Assembly (NCBI GenBank): GCA_027924585.1
Contig: BSBM01000125.1
Span: 377,001 to 441,000, forward strand
Source of the DNA: Larix kaempferi
Taxonomy: Eukaryota > Streptophyta > Pinopsida > Pinales > Pinaceae
Reading direction: 5' to 3'
Length of the DNA stretch: 64,000 bases
Shown: positions 10,194 through 23,400 of the stretch, piece after piece
Position numbering within the stretch: the stretch's first letter is position 1
Layout: every line of letters starts with the position of its first letter
The notes under the pieces: model-generated
What the model was told of the DNA's origin: nothing
The model's input: the letters and a program-made list of their open reading frames with translations, nothing else
The model's database searches: none
Program-made: the position numbers and the translations under genes

Positions 10194-12008
10194 ATTATTT
10201 CTTACAATAGTATGGTTCTCATTTGGGAGTGTGTTTGAAGCATTAGATTTGTGGATGTTAATCGGTACTAGTTCATCGAACTTGTGAAGATGTCATATGA
10301 TTTGCTGAGGATCCATAATTTCCCAGCATATTTTGGCTAGAACCTCCTGAAGGGAAACATTTTCAACTATCTACAGTTCGGGTTTCATGGAAGGGTTTGA
10401 TAGCAATTGAGGTGAATTTTTTTCCATTTTGCATATTATTGTTCTTTAGTCATCTCACAAGGCGGCCCTTCATTATTAACCTATGTTATTAAGAGTGTAT
10501 CAATCTTTTTTCTTTCTTAGATATAATTATATTTTTAAACTGTTTTTTTTTTAAGGAGGGGCGGCATTGCACCTCGTCTCCTCCCCCTTCTCCTCCTTCA
10601 GCTAGGTGTGGGCTGGTTGTGTAGGGGGTTGCTTGGAAACATAATTCTTATGACCTGGAAACACATATCTACTAGCTTCCATGAATATATTTCCTTTTAA
10701 AGGCCCCCGTTTTTATTTTGTGCAACATTATTGATGTTTTTTTTTCATTACAGATAACCCTGGGATTTACAATGGAAAATGACTGTTTCAGAATTTGACA
10801 ACACAGTTCATCATTTTTTTTCTTAGTGTTGATGTTGTTGTTTACTACCATAATATAAATTACAACGAGTGGATGGCTTAAGAAAAACACACCTTACTGC
10901 CATATCTAAGAGTTTCAATTTGCTCTTGAATTGTATCCATTTTGTTTGTTTGGTTTGGACAAACAGATTTCAGTTATAGCTGCCATAAATATATATACAC
11001 ACTGCGGTTTTACCACCTCCGGGTCTTTTCTCTCCCTGGTTGGAAACTACTGCCTTAGCGGGCTCTCCTTCTTCCTCCACGGACTGGGAGGCCCGTCCCT
11101 TCTTCCCATGGCCCACGACCCTCTCCCCCCTGGCTATGTGACAGCATTTCCTAGTAGATTGACCAAGTATGGAAACACTGGTGTATTTTCCATGCAGGAT
11201 GGCTCTGCTTCCATAGAAGTATTGTCGAGCTAAGCACAGTCCAGCTAGGGATTACAGTGTTGAACCCCACTCTTTATTTTTTATTTATTTATTTTATTTT
11301 TCTTTTAATAGGCTAGATTGCCTTATAAAAGAATATGTACCCGAATACCTCGATCTATAGTAATGAAGAGGTATAGGTTCTTTCCTACAGTCTGTAAAAT
11401 ATGAAACTAAGCCCATATAATAAGCGATTCCATTGTTCCTCAATTGTTCCTCAAAATTGTATAATTCTTTTTAAGAGGTATTGTATGTAAATGTTATAGT
11501 TCTATTCATTTTTTTTGTAAATGTGAATTTATAAATTTTGGTTTTGTTTACTAATCTTTCAACAATGTTTTCCTTTACTTATTGCAGGTCAAGACATTTT
11601 CAATCCAGACATTTTGATTCAGGTTCTTCTTTATATATATATATATATATAAGGGGTATGCTTCTTAGTACTTCATCCATAGGGGTTGTTGGCATCCTAC
11701 CTATAAGGTATTAGCAGCCTCTTGCGCAACTTTACTTAAGCTCTTTGCTCATTTTATGAGCTATAGAGTAGAATTTAGTTGTATTTTTGTAATAGTATTC
11801 ATTTTAAAGGCCTCTCTAGCTTGCCTCCCAAAATGGGATTTATTTCAAACAATTTTCTACTCAACACAAGAGTTTATTTTCTATGTAACACTTTCTTGTT
11901 CTATGCAAATTCCTATTCTATTATCCTTTGTACAGTTTCAGTCTTGATTTATGTTGTATGATTTTTTTTTTAGTCCTAGTAGGCCCTTAAGGTTCAGTTT
12001 TAGAACCT
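10194..12008. other. no gene recognised; possible internal part of a minus-strand LTR element
   Basis: AT-rich. A 100-codon open frame at 10931-11233 (+) contains 'GYVTAFPSRLTKYGNTGVFSMQDG' split over its second half (shown only as a marker of a non-random look), but no family is known to me and flanking homology is absent. A short TA run lies at about 11634-11651. Because a primer-binding site lies at 12009-12022 reading leftwards, this stretch may be the 5' internal region of that retroelement. Confidence 0.35.
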
Positions 12009-12022
12009 GGGCTCTGATACCA
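12009..12022 (-). other. tRNA-iMet primer-binding site of an LTR retrotransposon
   Basis: On the minus strand the sequence reads TGGTATCAGAGCCC, which is complementary to the 3' end of plant initiator methionine tRNA. It sits two bases after the CA that closes the LTR at 12025. It sets the element's direction as right to left. Confidence 0.85.
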
Positions 12023-12024
12023 AG

Positions 12025-12949
12025 TGTAGTGCCCACCCTTCTAGATGGACACTAAAGTACTATTTTTTCTGCATACATTTAACTGATAGTTCATTAATAA
12101 CTAGAATTTTCAACACCATATATATTTAAATTTCTGCATAAGAACTAGAATTTTCAACAACATATATATTTAAATTTTTGCATAAACAAATAATGCATTA
12201 TTTAATTTTAAATAGTATCTAGTGCATATATAGAATATGAATTTTTGCATTTCATTCACAATATGAAATATCAATAATCTAACTAAAAATACCAAATACC
12301 TGTCATAGTGGGTTGTAGTAGATCCCATAGCTCTTGCAGGATTCCATAGATCCCCTTAGCAACCAGAAAAATGGTGTGTCCACCCTACCGACCAACTACA
12401 ATCTTGCTGGCACTAGGATATCAATGGATATCCTAGCCCCCGAGCCCACAACCGATAATCCCCATAGCATCCTTGTCCTTACTTCAATAAACATATTGTT
12501 CAGTGAGTTTTCCCCTCCTCATTGGAGTTTTCTCCCTCCTCCAATCCTTGAGTTGTCCCCCTCCTCGGAATATTTCACTTCTCCAAACAAATCTTCACAG
12601 TTCTCCCACAATAACCCCCTGACTACTTTGTTAAATCTCCCTTAATAGAAATTTTCCTCCTCCATAACTTCCTTGTCACTCCACCTCCCTAGCCATCATG
12701 GTTTGGGAAATATCAATCATTAATGAAACACCCTTTTCAAGATAAAGTGGTGATTATATATTATATAAATCATCCTTGTTTCTCTCAAGTAGCGAAATTA
12801 TTGAAATTCTAATTAAGTAGGGTTATTTTGATTTGACTTCTTTTTTGTTTACTCAAGGCAAGATAATTATGAATTATTTATTTAAACTCTCGAGACAATT
12901 TTAAATAATATTAAAATCAGTCCACCCCTTAGTTAAGTGTTTTGAATAA

Positions 12950-13018
<69 letters not shown>

Positions 13019-14989
13019 GTGGCCTTTCAAGATATGAAATGGCATAGGTCTTAAATGTTTTCCCACATCCTCATTCAACACTAAATGTTCTAACTTGTAA
13101 TAAATTCTAGTAATCATATCGTATAAAATAAAATATTATTTAAAAATTATTCCCTCATATCTCCCTTTATTTTATTCATTAATTTATTGTTCCTTTTTTC
13201 AATTAACATGGAAACAAATCCAATTACTCAATAATTTATTTAAACAAATCTTTTAACTTACTTGGAATGATTCTGTCAATTACTTAAATGAATAATCCAT
13301 TTAATGAATTATTCAATCCACTATGGTTTATAGAAAATGACAATTATCATTTTTATTATTAATTAAATAATAACAATAATAATTAATAGTAATAGTAATT
13401 AAATTAATGGTGTATAATAAATAAAAATATTTATCGATAAGTGATCCAATATCAACATAGTACCTCTTTGTATTAATAAACAAAATACCCTTGATGGTTT
13501 AATTAATCCTAGTAAACAATTAAATAGTACACTCTTCCGGTATTAATGTTTAACTACTATACTTCATATTGAGGACACCTTCACTTGAGGATACTTACAA
13601 TTGACGACACTTATTTTAATTGTTCATTACAATGTTTACATACAAAGACTAATTAACTTATTTTACACATTAGCAACTTGATCATCTATTACTTAAGTCA
13701 TTTACTAAATCCTTAATTGAGTTATCTATGACAACTTATAACATTGTTAAATCATGATAAGTATGTTGTAAACCAATACTATCGCACATGTACAAAATGT
13801 GCATGTGTGGCCAACGCATGCACAGGCCGAACATGTACTATAAACATACGTCATATTTCCTATGCATAACATCTAACTAATACTAATAATCCTTCATGCA
13901 ACAGAACAAATATACATACAACACAATATTACTAAAACATCATTGGTTATTTTATCAGTTAACCTGATAATATTTCATTTCATTATTTTTATGTTTACGT
14001 TAGTTTAATCAATCAAGTATAAGGAAGGGTACCTACTACCAATAAATCGACATCAAGCAATATCCAACCCTTAGCAGTACTAACTAACATATCCTCCCAT
14101 CCTAACCTACGTCCACATCCTCCCTATCCTTCCTCTGCTAGCACAAAAGTGGATACCATCTATACTGACCTGACCACATAGAACCTGAGAGTGGTAGTGT
14201 TGGCTAACTAGTAGACCTATCCTCTCCTAGTAGGCATCCGACAATCGTCATCACAACAACTTAGGGAGCGTGTCTAAGCACATCCCTCCCACGAACCCGA
14301 GTAACATAATAACATAGGGTGGGAAATACATCCCTCCCTCTCAACATACTGGATCTATACCCTATCAAATCATACTCTGTTGCTATCAAGATTATCGGAC
14401 TGTGTCATCGTATCATCAATTTTGGTTTCTAAGGTTTACTGCATGAACAAGTTCTTATCCCATATATCCGATCAAGTATCCGGCTATCCCATAGCCCTCG
14501 TGTCCTGTAGGTTAGTATTTCGCAAAATATACTTTTTATAGAAAGCATTTCCCATCGATCACCAATTGATCCATATTATCAACATCATTTTAGTTCATCA
14601 CAGATGCACATGACATATAATAATTCAATCAATCACATCATAAGGTGGTATCCTCATACTGTATCATATATTTCACATTTCATTAATGAAAGACATTTAA
14701 ACATACACTGTCATCATAAAGTAAAGGAATCTCATGATAACCACAACATAGTAATTGCATAAACATAGTAACATCATAAGCATGGTAACATTATAACATC
14801 GTCGTAACATCATAATCATAGTGGCAGCATAACCATATTGACAACATAAACATACTAGCAACATATAATCAGGTCTATCATGTCGTAAGTATAATTTACT
14901 AAGTCGAGTTGATTCCAATAGATAATAAGCAACTAAAGTGCAGTATGTTTGACTAATAAACATGTCTGGTCAAAATATGGGGTGTTACA
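12025..14989 (-). mobile_element. long LTR (about 3 kb) of a minus-strand retrotransposon
   Basis: Read on the minus strand, the LTR opens at 14989 with TGTAACACCCCATATTTT and closes at 12025 with GGGTGGGCACTACA, then meets the tRNA-iMet primer site. The ends are imperfect inverted repeats. The opening resembles that of the 20476-24706 element (TGTAACATCCCATATTTT), which suggests one family with very long LTRs. The interior is AT-rich without genes and includes a TA microsatellite of about 60 bp (12953-13013). The second LTR was not found in the window, so part of the element has been lost or rearranged. Confidence 0.7.
12953..13013. repeat. TA dinucleotide microsatellite
   Basis: About 30 uninterrupted AT/TA units within the long LTR. 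It gives rise to a spurious Tyr-Ile reading frame on the minus strand. Confidence 0.95.
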
Positions 14990-14994
14990 ACCCC

Positions 14995-15912
14995 AAAGTA
15001 GGGCTATGAGGCCACCTGGGAGGAGGAAACACCTAAAGGCTACACTCTCTCTGAGCTCAACCTATTTTCTCTCATGATTAGCCAACTTGCTCAACATATA
15101 GAACTATAGGGATCTCATCCAACCATCCCAACCATGGATCTCTTTTCCACGGCCACATACAACACAACGACGACCTAATTTTTCTTTACTCAATAGTCCT
15201 TCAGAGTACCCCACTCTCTAGTGTGTGCAGAAAGAGTCCAACCCACTGTATGTTATATGAATATTGCTTGCAAATTCAATTAATGGATTCTAAAGCACCG
15301 AATGAGAAACAAATATGCAATCAATAAAGATTCCTATTTTTGTCAACCTCTATGATCACCTACATCCATCCTCCTTTCTCTAATTTCTACAAATTTTCCT
15401 ATTAACATTATTAATTTTGGTTAATTTCGTAGTCTAGTAATTGGTAATGGAGAAAAATAGCATGAAGGCTCTACATACAGTAAAAAATTTCATGGAAAAT
15501 GAGTGATAGACTCCAACGAATATAAGAGGATGGATGTAGGTGAGCATAGAGGTTGGGAAATATAGGAACCTTTACACAGTGCATATTTGTTGCTCATTGG
15601 ATGCTTGAGAATCCATGAATTGAATTTGCAGGAAATCTTATGACAGTATATAATAGGTTGGAATATTTCTTCACAGACTGAAGAGCAATTTAAGGTTGGG
15701 GTACTTTGATGGAAAATTGAGTAGAGGAAGAGTAGGAATTCCTTGTGTTGTGTGGGGAAGTGGAAAAGAGTTCCATGGCTGGGATGGCTAGATGAGATCC
15801 ATGTATTCTCTATGGTGTGTAGGTTGGATAAGAATGAGAACAAGTAGGTTGGGTTGAGAGAGAGTGTATAACCTATAGGTGTTTCCTTCACCTTGGTGTC
15901 CTCATAGCCTGA
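14995..15912. repeat. large imperfect inverted repeat, arms of about 380 bp
   Basis: The left arm (about 14995-15375) and the right arm (about 15530-15912) are reverse complements with many scattered differences. Shared blocks include GGCTATGAGG, GGAAACACCTA, TACACTCTCTCT, GGATCTCATC, CTCTTTTCCAC, CAAATTCAATT, TGGATTCT and CACCTACATCCATCCTC. The spacer is about 150 bp. Both arms, read outward to inward, encode related peptides (KETP-GYTLS..., CKFN-WILKH-M-NKYA, SPTSILL). The right arm keeps an open frame of 133 codons (15490-15891, minus). A short end segment resembles 32130-32170. This may be two copies of one retroelement fragment in head-to-head orientation. Confidence 0.75.
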
Positions 15913-16044
15913 CTTGAGGGTGGTGTCACCAGGTGATACCTACAGTTGGGTGGAAAGAGTAGAAAATGAATTTCCCATGTATTAGAAAGAGCAGAAAAAG
16001 GTTGTTAGTTGTATGCAACCCATGTATTGGAAAGAGCATAAAAT

Positions 16045-16737
16045 GAAGTTCCCAAATTTGGGACTATCAAGTATTGCAAGAATTCAATGACGTGTTCCAA
16101 GATGAAGTGTCGATAATTAATCCCAATAGGAATATTGAATTCACAATTGATCTTGTGCCATGAGATTCACTAGTGTCCAAGAAACCTTATATAATGAGTA
16201 CCCAATAATTGCTAGAGATGAAAATGAAATTGCAAGAGTTGTTTGAAAAGAAATACATTCGGTCAAATGTGTCTCCATGGGGAGAACTGATTCTATTTGT
16301 GAAAAATAAGGATGGAACTCTCAAGTTGTATATATATTACATGCAACTTAATAAATTTATAGTGAAAAAAGCACCCTTCATGTTGAATTGATGATCTCTT
16401 TGACCAAATGAGAGGGGCAAAGGTGTTTTCATATATTGATTTGAGGTCTAGTTACATCAAGTCAAAGTCAAGGAAGAATACATCCAAAAAATACCTTTAG
16501 AAAAAGGTATGTGAATTATGAGTTTGTGGTGGTGTCGTTTGGTCTCACTAATGCATCGACTACATTCATATGCATCATGAATAGTGTTTTAAACAAGTAC
16601 CTAGACAGGTTTGTGCAAATGTTTCTAGATGAAATTCTTTTTTATTCCAAGAATAAAGAGGAGCATGAAGAATATTTGAGAATAGATTTTCAAGTGTTAA
16701 TTGAGTCATTTGAATCTTTATTCTATTTTGGAAAGTA
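16045..16737 (+). pseudogene. Ty3/gypsy reverse transcriptase remnant
   Basis: In several frames this matches the gypsy reverse transcriptase in order: [39 protein letters not shown], the [18 protein letters not shown] block, [40 protein letters not shown], and KYLDRFVQMFLDEILFYSK in the region of the YxDD-type active site. Several stops and frameshifts break it (for example TGA near 16169 and 16389). RNase H and integrase do not follow; instead similarity ends where the 358-bp tandem repeat starts. It is a dead fragment. Confidence 0.9.
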
Positions 16738-18585
16738 GGGATTTGCTCAGTAAGGGAGTGTGCAATTTTTGTACACGGGGGTCAAATTTTCAAAATCATC
16801 CACCGGGCACTTATGGCTAGCATTCCAAACTGGAACCTTCCTAGACAACTTGCAGGACTCCCTAGAACCTGATTTTGTTGCATGGTTGGAATTCTATGCC
16901 CTCGGTAGGTACCCAACAGGTGTCCCTGAAGGCCTTTTGGATGCAAGACAAAACGAGCCATAGAATGACGACCGTGGCTAGGATCGACAAACCATCAAAT
17001 CCGTTGGATTCAGGACATCAGGATAGTGCTAGGGGTGCCCCTCTCCGTCAGTCCCATGGACCAAGTGTCATCTTTAAGGTCCATTTTGGAAACTAGGGTT
17101 TTGCTTAGAAAGGGAGTGTGCAATTTTGCACACAGGGGTCAAATTTGAAAAATATTCCACCAGGAACTTATGGATAACGTTCCTAGCTGGAGCCTTCCTA
17201 GACACACTTGCAGGACTCCTAGGAACCCGGTTTTGTTGCACGGTTGGAATTATATGCCCCCGGTAGGTACCTAGCAGGTGTCCCTGGAGGCCTTTTGGAT
17301 GCTAAAAACAATGAGTCATAGAATGGTGACTGTGGCTCGGATCAAAAAACCGTCAACTTCGTTGGATTCAAGACATCGGGATAGTGCTAGGGGTTCCCCT
17401 CTCCACTGGTCCCATGGCCTAGGTGTCATCTTATAGGTCCATCTTGGAAACTAGGGTTTTGCTCAATAAGGGAGTGTGCAATTTTTGCACACGGGGGTCA
17501 AATTTGCAAAATCATCCACCGAGCACTTATGGCTAGTGTTCCCAGCTGGAACCTTCCTAGACAGACTTGCAGGACTCCACGAAACCTGGTTTTGTTGCAT
17601 GGTTTGAATTATATGCCCCTAGTAGGTATTCAGTAGGTGTCCCTGAAGGCCTTTTGGATGCGAGACAGAATGAGCCATAGAATGACGACCGTGGCTTGGA
17701 TCGACAAACCGTCAACTTCGTTGGATTCAAGACATCGAGATAGTGCTAGGGGTGCCCCTCTCCACCAGTCCCATGGCCCAGGTGTCATCTTGTAGGTCCA
17801 TTTTGGAAACTAGGGTTTTGTTGAGTAAGGCAGTGTGCAATTTTTGCACACGAGGGTCAAATTTGCAAAATCATCCACGGGAACTTATGGCTAGCGTTCC
17901 CAGCTGGAACCTTCCTAGACACACTTGCAGGACTCCCCAGAACCTAGTTTTGTTGCACGTTTGGAATTCTATGCCCCCGGTAGGTATCCAACAGATGTCC
18001 CTGAAGGCCTTTTGGATGCGAGACGGAAGGAGCCATAGAATGATGACCGTGGATCGAATTGACAACTTGTCAAATCTGTTGGATTCAGGACATCGGGATA
18101 GTTCTAGGGATTCCCCTCTTCAGTGGTCCCATGGCCCAGGTGTCATATTGTAGGTCCATATTTGAAACTAGGGTTTTGCTCAGTAAGGGAGTGTGCAATT
18201 TTTGCACACGAGGGTCAAATTTGCAAAACCATCCAACGGGCACTTATGGCTAGTGTTCCCAGCTAGAACCTTCCTAGACACACTTGCAGCACTCCCCGGA
18301 ACCCGGTTTTGTTGCACGATTGGAATTCTATGCCCACAGTAGGTATCCAACAGGTGTCCCAGAAGGCCTTTTGGATGCGAAACAGAATGAGCCATAGAAT
18401 GATGATCGTAGTTCAGATCGAAAAACCGTCAACTCTGTTGGATTTAGGACATCGGGATAGTGCTAGGGGTGCCCCTCTCCGTTGGTCCCATGGCCCAAGT
18501 GTCATCTTATAGGTCCATTTTGGAACTAGGGTTTTGCTTAGTAAGGGAGTGTGCAATTTTTGCACACAGGGATCAACTTTGAAAT
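16725..18585 (+). repeat. 358-bp tandem repeat, five full units plus a partial sixth
   Basis: The marker AAGGGAGTGTGCAATTTT starts at 16752, 17110, 17468, 17827, 18185 and 18543, giving a period of 358, 358, 359, 358 and 358 bp. Units share blocks such as CTTATGGCTAG, TGGAACCTTCCTAGACA, TTGTTGCA, GGTAGGTA, GGCCTTTTGGATGC, CATAGAATGA and CATCGGGATAGTGCTAGGGG. They differ by scattered point changes. The sixth unit is cut after about 40 bp. The array begins at a sequence ('TTTTGGAAAGTAGGGATTTGCTCAG') that is also the end of the reverse-transcriptase remnant, shown here in part as TTTTGGAAA. Units have open frames by chance only. Confidence 0.95.
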
Positions 18586-18589
18586 TTTT

Positions 18590-19914
18590 TTATTTTGATT
18601 CTAGAAATAGACATTCAAAGAGTGGAAATCAAACCTACCACACTGCACCCTTGGTATATTTCTATGTCCTTAGTGTGTCACGTCATTAACAACTACTTAG
18701 TGTTACACTATATTTGTATTTTGATTAATTAATGTCATTTTTAAGAATTCAAAGTTCCAAATAAAAAATGGAGGCAATGTTTCATCGATGATATCCCTCT
18801 GATCCTTGCTACATTTGTTAAATCAAAGTCACTATGAAACTTTGCCATCAAGCTATGGGGGAATACTTTCCAAATCACAATGAAAAACCATTACATCATT
18901 GTTTGTATCAATCAAGAACATTCAATTTTAAATACATTTTCATATGATGATAATCTATCCTTTTTACAAACATAGGACCATGAACATCTTATTTTCCTTC
19001 ATCAAAACAATGTTATCAAGGAATATCATTAAACTAGTTAGGTATTTCATTTTCCATGGCTTCTGTATGATTAATTTTGCATTATGACAAGTGGAAAATG
19101 GACATATGAAAGAGGTAAAGCACAAACCGGGGTCTTACATACTAGGGTTTAGTAAGGATAGGGTTTATATCTTCAACGATTTTATGATTGGAAACAAACT
19201 AGGGTATATTTGTTACATATATTTGACCATATGTACATGACGACCCAATGAATTTTATTACACTTTAGTTCATGCATTCCTTTCCATTGTACTTGATACT
19301 TTGCCATTGTTTTTAACATGCTAAAGTAGGCACACATCAACTGAACTGCATAGATGCTCGTGTACGTAGCGTTTGATGAAATACAATAGCATTGATGAAA
19401 TGTGTAGCATCTATTAGAATTCCTCTTAGTTTCTGAAAATTTCATAGGATTACATTGATGATATGCATAGCATGTTACTATTATGACAGAGGTTGTTCAA
19501 ACATATTTTGATTTATTTCATGTATGTGTTAAGTTCATTGAACTGTTGAAAGATATTATTAGTTTTTTCCATTAATATAATGTTTTCATAACACAATGAT
19601 GAGATGTTACTTGATCAATGCAATAAATGTAAGAGAATAAATATTGCTTAAAATGTAATTATATAAATTTCAATAGCATAATTTATCAATTTGTGGTTTA
19701 GAGATAAATCATCACAAGCACAAGTGGAAACTCGAGAGAGAATATGGAATATATTGTATCATGCATTGATAGTCGAATGTTTGTAATACAAAATATGGTA
19801 GTGTAGTCGGCCCTCAAATGGTCTGTCAATGTACATGTATCCCTAAGTACAACAATGTGTACATGTACATGTCAAAATACATATATACAAGACTATGCAA
19901 CATCAAAAATCAAT
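18590..19914. other. no gene recognised
   Basis: AT-rich intergenic sequence. Only short open frames without family resemblance occur. No termini, repeats or RNA genes were seen. Confidence 0.5.
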
Positions 19915-19924
19915 CTTTCACTTG

Positions 19925-20475
19925 TTTTTCCTCGACTTTCCTCTATCGACCATCTCCCTGGGATCGCTCTGCATCTCAGGAGTCTGCAAAAAAAATCATT
20001 ATTTTTATCAAATAATTGCACTAATACCCTACCATTAACAAACTTAAAAAATTAACTTATGGCCAAATTATTTATGACAAACACTCACCAAATCCTCATG
20101 GGGTATAGATGTGAGAGGTGCTCTCATGGAGGGCCGCTCTATAGTTGTGTTCTACAAATAAAAGATCATATCTCAATTAATTCAACAATTCAACATTGAT
20201 CAACATGTTTGGTTAAATTGAAAAAAAAAACTTGGTCATTAATGAACATCTCACCACAAGAGGAGACCCGGTCATAACCATGGATTGAGCAGAGGGGCTG
20301 GGCACTTCTGCTGCTAATGGCTACAATCACCAAATGGGGAAATAGTTAGACATGCATGAATAAACAATATAGTAACATGGTTAAATACTATGCATTGTGA
20401 TTGTTCAAATAGTTACCTCTATATGACTTGTGCCTATCGTAGATGCGGCACTAACTGCAGCATCAATGACCCTTG
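19925..20475 (-). pseudogene. terminal exons of the minus-strand transposon-like gene
   Basis: Four segments read in order on the minus strand. The residual half of the exon broken by the insertion encodes VIDAAVSAASTIGTSHIE and ends before GTAACT. Next comes a segment with PLAAEVPSPSAQSMVMTGS before GTGAGA, then NTTIERPSMRAPLTSIPHED before GTGAGT, and last TPEMQSDPREMVDRGKSRKN-K with a TGA stop. All are small, polar and Ser/Pro-rich, as expected of a disordered tail. Splice borders are inferred by eye. Confidence 0.5.
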
Positions 20476-23400
20476 TGTAACATCCCATATTTTCGTAAAA
20501 ATTTAAAACTTTTAAAAACATCCATTAATATTAAAAACACAATGCGGAAGTAATAAATATTTATCAATCAGTATTAAATAACAAAATCGTTAATGTAGAA
20601 AGCAATTTAATTTTTGTGTCCTTTTAACTAATGACAGTTTAAGATAGTGACACGTCATACTTCTATAATGATTAAGATACTAAATTATCTTTGTTGTAAT
20701 ATTTCTTTTAAGACAGACTTCTTTTGAGTGGGTACTAACGACTTGTTTTCTTAATGATGATGAAAGGGGTCCCTCGAGGTGCCCCAAGGCTTACTTAGCT
20801 ATGTTAGCTAAAACATTTGTACACGTCCTTCATGCGCAGATCCACAGGTAAGAGCAAAAGTGACCGAACAGGTGATAAGAGTATTTAAAAATTCCAATGG
20901 TCGTCAATGTTTATAAAGAAATCTATGTGACTCTTTGCTGTAGGTATGGATCTCTTATCTGTTCTAAAATATGATGTTTTAAACTTGAAAACAACTTGCC
21001 TCATTAGCATAGTTTTTAATCGATACTTCTCTCGAAAATGAATATGTCAACAAAATGCTTTTTGTCTAAAGCTTGTTATGATATAGGCTAGAATACAAAA
21101 TTAGACATTATGATGATACTTCTACTATCTTTTTTAATCGTCAATGTACTATGCATCGATATAGAGATACCTGAATTTATGTAGGCTTTGAATCTATACA
21201 AAAATACCATATGAAAAGTTATGATGCATTTAGACCTTTAATTTAACTCTATTTGAAGTTTTGGTAACAATTTAAACTATATGAAAAGAAAACATATATA
21301 TACGATCCTAACTAGAGAATACAATTTGGATTAATATATCCAATATGAATTCTAGGCAACGCTCATACAAGAACTATATGAGTTAATTGATGGTGCAAGC
21401 TATGAAGGTTTATGAATGTATAATATATTCCAAAGTCAACCAATACAATAAAATCATACCTTTGATATTTATTTAAAACAATGGATTTTTATGTATTGCA
21501 TTAACGTCGAGGTGGTGATTTGGCAGGTGTTGCCATCATAATGAGTATTGAGTACAAAGGGGTTGTATCACGACGCCAGTCCTGGTCTTGGTATTGAAGT
21601 CTCTTGACAGTGGTAATTAATGGAAGCACGAGTGTAAGCCACCGTGGAGAAAGATATGTGAAGGAGCTTGTTAAACAAATGATTCGAGTCTTACCTGTAA
21701 CTATCCTTACCCATTGATCCATTGATATGGCACTTCATGGTTGTAACATTTAATAGAGCAATAAATGTGGTGGTTGTCCATACTCCAATATGCCCGGTTG
21801 GAAATGATCTCCACCGTTGATTTATGAAATCTTGAGATTGTAATGAGAAACCCTATTTGCATACTACAACAACTTTGAATCGTGTTTCTCGGCATTCATT
21901 TTGTTGGGTTAAGTTTCAGAAAGGAGGCCGACAGGCCAAGGAGTTTTAGGGTTTTTTAATGTTTGTTCTCTGTATTCGAACCCGTGACCTCTGTGAGTTC
22001 ATCCTGTAATTGACAGTTCTGTTTTTAAGAAGCCAAACTATGGTTTTGTAATGTCACGATGATTCACTTGTTCTGCAACTTCTTTCACTGTAAGAATTTG
22101 AGTGGTGTTCGTCTAGGGTCTCTATTGAGAAATGGTGCTAGTTTTTGAACCTCTATAAGTAGTAATCGTTGTTGTTTCTCATAACTGGCCATCTCGTTTT
22201 TCTGGGCTGGACGTTGGCTTTGTCCATCTTTTCCTACAGGAAGTCCTCTTGATGCAAAGGTAAGAATCCTTCTTACCCATTTCTTGGTTTTACAAACCTA
22301 CATACATAATGTGGAACCTTGTTTTAATCAATGCGTTGTTCTTGTGGCAGGTTAGCTTTCGTCAGAGAACCATTCTCTTGGAGATGAAGGGGGAGTTCTA
22401 CGTGTTCACCGGTAAGCTTCGGTGGTTTCCTTACCTTGTTGGACATGCTGTCAGTTGAAGTATGTGAAAGATGTTTGACACAGTTCTGGGTATTTGAATC
22501 TCGACACGGTTTTTGTTCAAGAACTTTGTGGACAGTGATACTATGCTCTTAGCTCCACTATCGTGCTGGCTAGTAGTTTGATGCAGTGTCTATTGTAAGA
22601 GTTTAATGAATAAGTGGCTCGTCTTTGGTATTGTAACTCTACGGAGTAAACCTTCGTCATAGGGTTGTTACAGTGGTTAAAAACTACCAGGTTTACTGTA
22701 TAAATTTTGAGATTCTCAATGTTTGATGGTAATGTAAAAGAAACAGTGTTTATAATGACAAGTGTTATGATAGTGAATTTGTTTTCTATAAACGAATAAA
22801 TGGATTATGGTTTTTCAACAAAACAACAATGTATTTAAGTGTTAATGTTTTAGTAGTTGAATGTTGACCAAAAGCTTATGGCTTGCTTTACTTAAATGCA
22901 TGTACATCGTTTTTGTTGTTGGATAATCGTGATTTAGAAAATAGTTGAAGTAGTTTATACTGTAGAAGTTTGTTGTGAAGGTTTTTCCTTCACACTCTAG
23001 TTTTCGTTTACAATGGACACCCTACCTGCGTCCTTCAATTTGTCATCGGCCTATGCTAGGGTTTCTTCAACTGTTACTTTCGGTTATATAATTAAATGAT
23101 GTATAAATACCTTGTGTAAACAGAAGTGTTTAAGACCAAGAACGGGAATGCATCCTACTAAATGAAATTTACAGTAATGTAGCAGTCTCGAATGCTAGTT
23201 AGGGTTTATAATGTAAAGGTTTCTGATGCTATTGAAATAAATGATTGATACATGAATCAACAGGAAAATAGTGAAGAATTACAGTACATGTAAAGATAAG
23301 AATACTATTTAAAGATCAATTCTAGCAGCTGTTGAAATCATTGGAATCGCTATCACTGGAAAACATGATATATATGATTTTCATTGCATTTGTTTGTCAT

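Noticed and set aside
10931-11233. 100-codon frame as a real gene
   Set aside because: No family, no conserved copy in the window and no flanking gene structure; left as unassigned.
17743-18512. Open frames of 60-136 codons in the 358-bp array
   Set aside because: Frames are not conserved between units and contain no known domain; they are chance frames in a tandem repeat.
20476-22672. A shorter LTR ending at GGGTTGTTACA (22672)
   Set aside because: Flanks do not match (CCTTG against GTGGT), whereas the end at 24706 has an exact CCTTG duplication.
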